From NCBI GenBank assembly GCA_003650625.1, contig QMQW01000001.1, positions 1 to 27,250 of the forward strand: a stretch of 27,250 nt of DNA. The letters run 5' to 3'. The notes under the pieces were generated by a model. The model searched no databases. It was not told the DNA's origin and was given only the letters and a program-made list of their open reading frames with translations. Origin of the DNA: Thermoproteota archaeon (GTDB taxonomy: Archaea; Thermoproteota; Methanomethylicia; Culexarchaeales; Culexmicrobiaceae). Below, in pieces: positions 21,623-27,250 of this stretch (position 1 is the stretch's first letter; each line of letters opens with the position of its first letter). The translations under genes and the position numbers were made by a program.

Positions 21623-22029
21623 TCTATTCTTCTTCCTCCCAGATATTCTATGAGGAAGAGCATCCATACGAAAGCGGAGAAGATGTTGCCTATAACTTGG
21701 ATTGGATAGGGGGCTCCGAGCCATGCCAGCATTTGTCCTAATCCGCCATTGACTACTATTTGGGCTGGAGTCCAGAACATGCTTAATACTCCAATCATTA
21801 GTAGGGCTGTTCCGGCAATTCCATAGCCAATTATTAGGTTTACTACTCCTCCGATTGCAAGGGAGGAGGGCACAACAACTTGTTGCCAATTGTCTGGAAC
21901 ATTAAAGTTGGATAATAGTTGCTCTGGAGTGTAATAGTTGGATTTTGCCGGTAGTACATTGAGTACTGTAACCAAGTATATTGCAATGTTTAGGCATATG
22001 AAGAACCATAAAACGTCTTTAACGTTCAA
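21619..22029 (-). CDS. Membrane protein with three to four helices
   Basis: 136 residues. Hydrophobic segments: VLWFFICLNIAIYLVTVL, PSSLAIGGVVNLIIGYGIAGTALLMIGVLS and VIGNIFSAFVWMLFLIEYL. A polar stretch near residues 28-50 lies outside. Possibly an envelope protein. Overlaps neighbours by 4 and 11 bases. Confidence 0.78.
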   Translation of the reverse strand: MNVKDVLWFFICLNIAIYLVTVLNVLPAKSNYYTPEQLLSNFNVPDNWQQVVVPSSLAIGGVVNLIIGYGIAGTALLMIGVLSMFWTPAQIVVNGGLGQMLAWLGAPYPIQVIGNIFSAFVWMLFLIEYLGGRRIE

Positions 22030-23785
22030 TTAGTCTTCGCCTCCCTTTTACCATTGCAAACATGCCTATTAGACACATGATTATGCTTAGGGTTCCCCAG
22101 CTCATGCTGTACCAGCCAAGCCAAATTAATATGCCAGCTGTAATTGCGCCTGCAAACAATCCGATATGGGCATCCTTATAGCTTCCAAGAGTTACCATGC
22201 AGATTATGAGTACTGCGCTTATGAAGTTGCTTGGGTTTATCGGCCAATCTCCAAGCCAGCCAAGCAGATTGTTCCATATGCTGGCTGTTGACTGTGATGG
22301 CGGAGCGGGGCATGGAATTTTCCATGTTAAACTGCCATAATCTGCATGTTCAACGTTGAATTCAACAAGATAATCTTTTTCTGGTAGGGCATCATACCAA
22401 TTTAAGGTTATGGAGTTGACTGAACTGTAGGTTTGCTGATATTCCTGTTTTAGGTTATTGTTGGATTGTATCAGATAAATCGTGATGGTCACGCTGGATG
22501 TTCTACCATTGGAGTCTTGATATATTGCTTGAATTGATGTAGAGTTTATTCTGGTTGCAGAAACGGTTAGGCCACTGTAGTCTGCATAGTCTTGGCTTAG
22601 AAGGGTTGGCTCAACCATGAACTTGATGGTTTCACTAAATATGCTTGGTCTTTCAGGGATTGTTCTTGAACCAAGCTCTATTATGCCTTCATTCGATTTT
22701 AAAGTGAAACTGTAAGTTTGAAATTCTGTAAAGACAAAATTGGCTTTTCCTCCACTTGTAATATGTCTTCTCTCTACAATAAAGCTTGAACCATTAAGAT
22801 TAACTTTTGATTCAAGATAGACATCATGCAATCCGATAAAGTCGATTATTTCGCAAACATAATAGAAGTATGGGCTGGCAGGCTTGAAAATATAAATATC
22901 TTCATAATCATAGATTGGAACATAACTCCTCGTACAGTTTTCTCCAACCCTCCATTTTATGGCTAAAGGCCTATTCTCAACTTCAAGAGTATAATTTCCA
23001 TCAAGCGTAAAATTGAACGGAGCTCCAGAAGCCGGATAAACAGTAACATTGATGCTTCCATCCTTAAGGCCTGTCTCCTCGCTGTAGGGCCCATAAAAAT
23101 TGTATATGCAAGCCTCATATTCATATGAGACAATTAGTTTCGGCGCATTTTCGCCAGCCGATTCTGAAGCTCCAAGGTAGATTAACTCTGAGCCTGAAGG
23201 AGCCAGTCCATTGATGTCTCTGCTGCTTCTTAGGCATAGCTTTGTGTTTCCTTGCTTGTTTATCCATGATTTTCCATCTGAGTTTAGCGTAATGTTTAGC
23301 CAGTTTCCGCTTCCGCCAATATTGGCTGTATCGTTTGAGCCTCCATTGCCAATGTAATGTTGCCTATCATAGTCTCCGGCCTGCAGTGGGATATGCGGAT
23401 ATGTAGGCTGGCCGTTCTGCACTATAATTTCAAAATCCGTGTCGCTATGGTCGAGGGAAACATGTATGCTGATTATTGCCTGTGTGATGTTAGCGTTGTC
23501 TGGAATATTGGCTGTGTCAAATATTAAGAATGCCCTGTAGATTGAATAGTTTCCGTCGTATTCTTGGCCTACAGCGATTAGAATGCCGCCGTCAATTACT
23601 TCTCCGCTGTCAGCGTCTCTTGCAGTTGTATAGCCTGATGCTTCCGCGTATATCATTCCGTCATAATTTAGAGAAGTAAATGTTTTGGTTGTCGTTATGG
23701 TTGAGGCTTTTGAGGGTTGATTGAATTGTGTGAAAGCGAGAAACATGAGCATAATAAAGGCGATAAATAGAGGCTTAGACTCCAT
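22019..23785 (-). CDS. Large exported protein with DNRLRE-like domain and membrane bundle
   Basis: 588 residues. Signal peptide 1-28 (LFIAFIMLMFLAFTQF). Residues about 38-225 (YRAFLIFDTANIPDNANITQAIISIHVS and NAPKLIVSYEYE) match the DNRLRE/CBM96-type beta-sandwich seen in archaeal and bacterial surface proteins. Two to three further beta domains follow to about 500. Three membrane helices end the protein (FISAVLIICMVTLGS, HIGLFAGAITAGILIWLGW, LSIIMCLIGMFAMV). Likely virion spike or host-contact protein. N-glycosylation sites are frequent. Confidence 0.86.
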   Translation of the reverse strand: MESKPLFIAFIMLMFLAFTQFNQPSKASTITTTKTFTSLNYDGMIYAEASGYTTARDADSGEVIDGGILIAVGQEYDGNYSIYRAFLIFDTANIPDNANITQAIISIHVSLDHSDTDFEIIVQNGQPTYPHIPLQAGDYDRQHYIGNGGSNDTANIGGSGNWLNITLNSDGKSWINKQGNTKLCLRSSRDINGLAPSGSELIYLGASESAGENAPKLIVSYEYEACIYNFYGPYSEETGLKDGSINVTVYPASGAPFNFTLDGNYTLEVENRPLAIKWRVGENCTRSYVPIYDYEDIYIFKPASPYFYYVCEIIDFIGLHDVYLESKVNLNGSSFIVERRHITSGGKANFVFTEFQTYSFTLKSNEGIIELGSRTIPERPSIFSETIKFMVEPTLLSQDYADYSGLTVSATRINSTSIQAIYQDSNGRTSSVTITIYLIQSNNNLKQEYQQTYSSVNSITLNWYDALPEKDYLVEFNVEHADYGSLTWKIPCPAPPSQSTASIWNNLLGWLGDWPINPSNFISAVLIICMVTLGSYKDAHIGLFAGAITAGILIWLGWYSMSWGTLSIIMCLIGMFAMVKGRRRLIER

Positions 23786-24059
23786 AGGTTAGCACCTCAC
23801 GTTTTCTGGTGTTGATGTAGAGCCACATGATTAATCCTATAACAACTATTATTCCGCTTAGCAGAAACGTGTACTTTAGAAATTCCAATACGTTATTGGC
23901 GTTATCTCCAAGATTGAACTGTTGCTGAAATTGATTTATTATCGCTAATGCAGGCCAGCCTAAACTAACATACAAAATTGCAAAAATGAACAAGGCAGCC
24001 ATAAAGCCAACTATAGCCCAAACAACACTTCTAACCGGAAAATACTTTATCACGTTCAT
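23775..24059 (-). CDS. Two-helix membrane protein
   Basis: 94 residues with membrane segments at about 10-32 (VVWAIVGFMAALFIFAILYVSL) and 62-84 (FLLSGIIVVIGLIMWLYI) around a polar loop containing NQFQQQFNLGDNANN. The loop is reminiscent of the Asn/Gln-rich loop of the capsid candidate. Possible second capsid-like or envelope protein. Overlaps the upstream gene by 4 bases. Confidence 0.75.
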   Translation of the reverse strand: MNVIKYFPVRSVVWAIVGFMAALFIFAILYVSLGWPALAIINQFQQQFNLGDNANNVLEFLKYTFLLSGIIVVIGLIMWLYINTRKREVLTYGV

Positions 24060-25393
24060 TTTTTCCTCCCTCCAGTAACCATTTTAAGCATCCGCTCTGG
24101 ACTTGCAACTGGAACTTCAACTTTCAACCATCCATAAAATCCATAAGGCAAACGCTTACCCCTTCTCTTTTTATGTTTAGGCAAAAGAAATTCAGGCTTC
24201 TTTGGTGGAGCCAATAATGTTTTATTTGTTTTGGGGTATATTGTTTCAGAAATTTGGCTGAGGCTTGTTCTTGGGTATTCTACTACCTTCTTTTTACTAC
24301 GTGATATTAGAATGCTTTTGGTTTTGTTTTCAATTATCGGTTTTATAAGGTGGTCTAATGCTTTTTTTGGTTTGGATGTTGAATGTGGAAAGAGTTTTGT
24401 GAATTCTGCAAGGCTGAATCCTAAAATGCTTTTGATTAGAGATTGGCCAGAGGCTGTTTCAACTGTTTCTGGAATATACGGAAGCTTTGGCCTCTCCTTG
24501 ATTGGCGTTAATGTTTCTAATTCAGGCTTGATTAATGCGTAGGATAGGCCTCCGGTTATTTTTTTGAGCCAATGCTCTGAAACCCATGCTGAAGTCCTCT
24601 GTCCAACTCCAGCATATTTCGTTATGAGCAAAGCGGAAGTTTTTGGCGTTTCAGCAAGTTCCCAAGCCAACTGCTGTTTCCACAAAGAATGCGCGGTAGG
24701 CCTTGCAAACTCAGGAATATCAACGATTCCCGGAGCCAACCTTCCTGAAATACGTTTTCCATACCAGCCCCAATGTTCAGCAAGCCACTTTTGCGCGGGA
24801 AGCTTTATTCTGGTTTGAACGAATGCTTTGGTTGGAACCTTAATTTTTTCATAATAAAATTTGTAGGCTCTACTGAACTTTACTGTCCTCGCAATTTTCC
24901 TGTAGGTTTCAGTCTGCTTTATCCAGCCTCCAATTTTGCCTGGGCCTATCTCCCAAAATATTGAGCCTAAAAATACATCTGTAAACGCTGAAGCAATTTT
25001 ATATTCCTCGGATCCTTCGGTTAGCGGATTTGGTGGTGGCGGAGGCGTTTTTACGCCAATAATTGAATATGGAAAATAAGATATGCTCTCAACGGATCCA
25101 ACGGTTCCCGCAATTGCACCTCTTATAGGTCTTGGTACTTCCCTGTTTTCCATGATCATTCTTGCCATTCCCTTTTCATGCACTTCTCTGAGCCTTTCCG
25201 GTGGCATACCGAACGGCATCACTTGACTCTGAATATCCGTAATTACTCCAGAATACCTTTGATCTTTGGATTCAAGTGGCAACTTTTTCTTGGCATAATG
25301 TTTTTGCCTTGCATTTACGGCCTGCCAAACCGGATGCTTTAGCTGTGCAACCCCTACATCTCCACCTCTTTCATGCAATACTGAACTCTCCAA
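24056..25393 (-). CDS. Large basic late protein, function unknown
   Basis: 445 residues from TTG 25393. A TATA box TTTTATTTA at 25417-25425 lies about 27 bases upstream, which fits a leaderless or short-leader transcript and supports this start; downstream Met residues are alternatives. The sequence is Lys/Arg-rich with Trp and Tyr clusters (WLAEHWGWYGKR), a proline run PPPPPN and a basic end KHKKRRGKRLPYG. No membrane segment. Probably virion internal or a late structural protein. First gene of the late operon. Confidence 0.78.
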   Translation of the reverse strand: MESSVLHERGGDVGVAQLKHPVWQAVNARQKHYAKKKLPLESKDQRYSGVITDIQSQVMPFGMPPERLREVHEKGMARMIMENREVPRPIRGAIAGTVGSVESISYFPYSIIGVKTPPPPPNPLTEGSEEYKIASAFTDVFLGSIFWEIGPGKIGGWIKQTETYRKIARTVKFSRAYKFYYEKIKVPTKAFVQTRIKLPAQKWLAEHWGWYGKRISGRLAPGIVDIPEFARPTAHSLWKQQLAWELAETPKTSALLITKYAGVGQRTSAWVSEHWLKKITGGLSYALIKPELETLTPIKERPKLPYIPETVETASGQSLIKSILGFSLAEFTKLFPHSTSKPKKALDHLIKPIIENKTKSILISRSKKKVVEYPRTSLSQISETIYPKTNKTLLAPPKKPEFLLPKHKKRRGKRLPYGFYGWLKVEVPVASPERMLKMVTGGRKK

Positions 25394-25488
25394 TCAATAT
25401 TTACCACTATTTGTGGTAAATAAAATTTACCACTATTTGTGGTAAATATTATAAACCACTTCTGGTGGTAAATAATTATTGATGGAAA
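25394..25488. promoter_or_regulatory. Divergent promoter with three operators
   Basis: Three dyads TTTACCAC-n5-GTGGTAAA at 25400-25420, 25426-25446 and a weaker one at 25452-25472, centres exactly 26 bases apart. The minus TATA TTTTATTTA (25417-25425) lies between operators 1 and 2, and the plus TATA ATTATAAA (about 25448-25455) between operators 2 and 3. Binding would block both promoters. Confidence 0.82.
25400..25472. repeat. Three 21-bp inverted-repeat operators, 26-bp period
   Basis: Each has two half-sites TTTACCAC and GTGGTAAA separated by five bases (TATTT, TATTT, TTCTG). The third left arm is TAAACCAC. See the promoter entry. Confidence 0.88.
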
Positions 25489-25797
25489 ATGTGCAGGGTT
25501 AAGGCTAAAGTTAAAGGTAAACCGGTAATTTTGCAGACAATGGGATACCGCGGTAAAAGTGAAGCCAAAACTCCGCTTGCCGACCTCCGCCAAGCCAGAA
25601 CAATGGTTGTTCCAAAATCGGAAGCCCGCAAAATAGGGCTTAAAGTAGGCTCTACAGTAACAGTCAAGATTGGAAAAGCCAAAATCCCAGCTGAAGTCAA
25701 AAGATGGAGTTATGGAAGCAGGCTTCTGGTTCCGAAAGAAGAGTATCCATTCAAGAGGCTGTCAACAAAAACACTGTCGAAATATCTTATTCCATAA
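25489..25797 (+). CDS. Possible AbrB-like or SH3-like regulator
   Basis: 102 residues. Residues 38-60 (TMVVPKSEARKIGLKVGSTV) resemble the swapped-hairpin AbrB pattern (V-x-PK-x-x-R-x-x-GLKxG). Strands RLLVPKEEYPF follow. ATG 25489 lies 17 bases after operator 3, so the protein may bind these operators itself. The AbrB call is weak; an SH3-like nucleic-acid protein is equally possible. Basic throughout. First gene of the plus-strand operon. Confidence 0.72.
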   Translation: MCRVKAKVKGKPVILQTMGYRGKSEAKTPLADLRQARTMVVPKSEARKIGLKVGSTVTVKIGKAKIPAEVKRWSYGSRLLVPKEEYPFKRLSTKTLSKYLIP

Positions 25798-25816
25798 ATT
25801 TAAAGGAGAAATTGAA

Positions 25817-25861
25817 ATGGCAAGAAGAAAGAGAAGAAAAAGGAGGAAAAGAAGAAGGTAG
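25817..25861 (+). CDS. Fourteen-residue Arg/Lys peptide (MARRKRRKRRKRRR)
   Basis: A tiny gene with GGAG eight bases before ATG 25817. Fourteen residues, almost all Arg and Lys, like protamine. It may be a DNA-condensing peptide, but the polypurine DNA could equally act only as an RNA feature or ribosome site for 25886. Presence of a proper ribosome site favours expression. Confidence 0.5.
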   Translation: MARRKRRKRRKRRR

Positions 25862-25885
25862 GCCGTTTCTGGCCTTGGATGGTGC

Positions 25886-26251
25886 GTGAGGTTGGCTAAG
25901 AGTGTCTGGCAACGTGACACTGAATTCCTGCATCCCTACGTTCGCTTTTTGGTTGATAGCATAGCAACCATCAGAGATTACATTCGAGACAGAGCATGGG
26001 CAAGAGCGGCACGATACCTATACTGGTTCATGAGCTTCCTTGATCCTCACATAAAAGAAAAACTAAGCGAAGACAGAGCAAAACTCAAAAACATACTTAA
26101 AGGAACATTACCCTATACGGAAGAAATTTTCCAAGAAATACTCGACAATATCATGGATGAACTGCACAAGGAAGGCTACTTTGCAGGAGCAAAACACAAA
26201 ATCATCTATATAGGAGAGGAAGAAGGCCTTAAAATTCCAGCGGGAACGTGA
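25886..26251 (+). CDS. Hypothetical helical protein
   Basis: 121 residues from GTG 25886 with GGTG nearby. Predominantly helical with many Arg/Asp/Trp (VRFLVDSIATIRDYIRDR, LYWFMSFLDPHIKEKL, EEIFQEILDNIMDEL). No known signature. Overlaps the ATPase start (ACGTGA), so it is probably coexpressed with it and may be a partner protein. Confidence 0.75.
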   Translation: MRLAKSVWQRDTEFLHPYVRFLVDSIATIRDYIRDRAWARAARYLYWFMSFLDPHIKEKLSEDRAKLKNILKGTLPYTEEIFQEILDNIMDELHKEGYFAGAKHKIIYIGEEEGLKIPAGT

Positions 26252-26967
26252 AACTTATGTTTGCTTTGACAAAAAAGGTTTTAGATGCATACTATCCGCC
26301 TGAGGAGTTCTATATCTTCATTACTTATGCTCCTTTAGGCTATGGAAAAAGTGCCTATGATTTTAAGTCTGGGGTAGAGGTGATTCAGAGAGTCTATCAT
26401 ATTGATGAAGGCTTACCTGTTATGGAAGCCAAGAATGCATGGGAAAAGCTGAAGGAATTTATCGTTTTTCATCCGACTCAATTCTTTGAGAAGATAAAGC
26501 AGATAGAGCACAGCAAGCTTAGGAGAGTGCCTTTCATTATCTGGGAAGATATGGGGCTTTGGCTCTATGCCTTGGATTATCATGACCCCTTCATTGAAGC
26601 TTTCATAAAATATCTAAATGTTGCAAGAACCCATTTAGCTTCAATCATCGGAAGCTCTCCAACGCCTGAATGGGTATTGAGAAAGCTCAGAAGATTCCCA
26701 TCCGCATATACAATAAGAATCCAGAAGTTAAACAGTGATACTTCCTTATCAAATAGTTGGGCATGGCTAAGAGAAGCAGTAGGCTATGTGTTTTGGCTTC
26801 ATGCAGACCTAAAACATAGTGGTGTCAGAACTATATGGAGAGATAGATTTCACTGCAAGATGCCAGATGACTTCTATGCATGGTACAAGCCAATCAGAGA
26901 CACATACGAAGACTTAGCACTACAACTCGTTATGGAAAAATGGGATGAAATAAGCAAGAAAAGCTGA
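26248..26967 (+). CDS. P-loop ATPase (ASCE type)
   Basis: 239 residues from GTG 26248 (ATG 26257 is the alternative). Walker A: A28-PLGY-GKS (residues 28-35). Walker B: FIIWEDMG with acidic E100-D101. A sensor-like segment LASIIGSSPTP is near residues 134-144, followed by basic helices. Single-domain ATPases of this size drive genome packaging, replication or membrane remodelling in archaeal viruses. The Arg/Lys mini-peptide and helical protein upstream may be partners. Reading in frame past the TGA gives 18 further sensible codons (see findings). Confidence 0.86.
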   Translation: MKLMFALTKKVLDAYYPPEEFYIFITYAPLGYGKSAYDFKSGVEVIQRVYHIDEGLPVMEAKNAWEKLKEFIVFHPTQFFEKIKQIEHSKLRRVPFIIWEDMGLWLYALDYHDPFIEAFIKYLNVARTHLASIIGSSPTPEWVLRKLRRFPSAYTIRIQKLNSDTSLSNSWAWLREAVGYVFWLHADLKHSGVRTIWRDRFHCKMPDDFYAWYKPIRDTYEDLALQLVMEKWDEISKKS

Positions 26968-27074
26968 GCGCTCCTACTCGAAAACTACCCACAACTCAAA
27001 CTACCAGAACTAAAACATGTATAACCTATGTATATAATCAAGTTAAAGAAACAAAATTTGAGGAGATTTGAAGG
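26968..27074 (+). promoter_or_regulatory. Promoter upstream of the gene spanning the circle junction
   Basis: TATATAAT at 27031-27038 gives a transcript start near 27060. The ribosome site GAGGAG and AAGG precede ATG 27075. The seven-base word ATGTATA occurs twice (27018-27024 and 27028-27034). Confidence 0.6.
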
Positions 27075-27250
27075 ATGGTGATGATTGATTTCCCAAAAGA
27101 CCATAAAAGGAAATTGAGAAGTGAGTTTAACCAGTTCAGAGTGATAGCAAGATGCACAACTTGTGGTGAAATATTCTTAGATATGCCTCTTGGAGATTTT
27201 CTGGAGAAGCATAGTTGGGATGCGGAGATGCCGGATAGATGGTTTGTTGA
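27075..27250 (+). CDS. Start of the zinc-binding-like gene that crosses the junction
   Basis: ATG 27075 with AAGG just upstream. The reading frame runs to the window edge and, joined at 27127 to position 1, continues to 325 for 125 residues. Beyond 27128 the sequence only repeats 1-123. See the entry at 1-325. Confidence 0.85.
   Translation, partial: MVMIDFPKDHKRKLRSEFNQFRVIARCTTCGEIFLDMPLGDFLEKHSWDAEMPDRWFV
27128..27250. repeat. Terminal repeat equal to bases 1-123
   Basis: All 123 bases match the first 123 exactly. The gene at the junction is intact only if the ends are joined. This shows a circular genome of 27,127 bp (or a linear form with a 123-bp direct repeat). An odd-length exact overlap is typical of assembly of a circle. 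Confidence 0.95.

Noticed and set aside
21623..21889. N-terminal extension of the 88-residue protein
   Set aside because: Lies in another frame of the membrane-protein gene; ATGA overlap at 21622 is better.
27128..27250. True direct terminal repeats of a linear genome
   Set aside because: Possible, but an exact overlap in the middle of a gene is simpler as circular assembly; kept as alternative.
1..27250. CRISPR arrays, insertion sequences, rRNA
   Set aside because: No regularly spaced direct repeats with spacers, no transposase motif and no rRNA-like sequence were seen.

Overview
The window is one complete small circular genome of an archaeal virus or virus-like plasmid, opened inside a gene. 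The last 123 bases (27128-27250) repeat the first 123 exactly, so the unit is 27,127 bp, and the gene cut at position 1 starts at 27075. Archaeal signs are TATA boxes of the TTTTATATA type about 26 bases before inferred transcript starts, TTG/GTG starts with GGAGG-type ribosome sites, ribbon-helix-helix (RHH) and zinc-ribbon regulators, and an SSV-type integrase with the 3' half of a tRNA-Pro(UGG) gene inside its reading frame. No tail, portal, terminase or HK97-type capsid gene was seen. An 85-residue protein with two hydrophobic helices resembles the major capsid protein of spindle-shaped archaeal viruses, and several signal-peptide proteins look like surface spikes. A spindle-shaped or membrane-covered virus is the best guess. 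The host cannot be proved from sequence alone; an uncultured mesophilic or moderately thermophilic archaeon (for example Bathyarchaeia-like) is only a guess.

Layout. (1) 25489-27127 and on through 1-1292, plus strand: a possible AbrB-like DNA-binding protein, a 14-residue Arg/Lys peptide, a helical protein, a P-loop ATPase, two zinc-binding proteins and a minimal tyrosine recombinase. (2) 1293-1668: the largest gene-free region, between convergent genes, with a palindrome, a GT/CA tract pair and an AT-rich core; it is a candidate origin or resolution site. (3) 11079 down to 1669, minus strand: about 28 tightly overlapping small genes, including an RHH regulator, winged-helix candidates, a DNA methyltransferase, a radical-SAM-like Gp37/Gp68 protein, many small Cys-rich proteins, a family 2 glycosyltransferase beside a SAM methyltransferase, membrane proteins and an RHH-HNH fusion. 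Six of its genes or neighbours are shorter than 60 codons. (4) 11080-11235: a divergent promoter between two paralogous RHH genes, with a three-unit 10-bp repeat between the TATA boxes; it looks like a genetic switch. (5) 11631-13680, plus strand: an anchored surface protein, the integrase with an N-terminal RHH domain and attP, a small basic protein, and the broken C-terminus of a second integrase. (6) 25393 down to 13660, minus strand: the structural block with the capsid candidate, a beta-helix spike, a DNRLRE-like spike, a 20-residue-repeat stalk protein and many membrane proteins.

How it may work: the RHH pair and the three-operator region at 25400-25472 would set early against late transcription. 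The integrase would insert the circle at tRNA-Pro. The early block would modify DNA and sugars, and the late block would build a membrane-bearing virion decorated with several adhesins.
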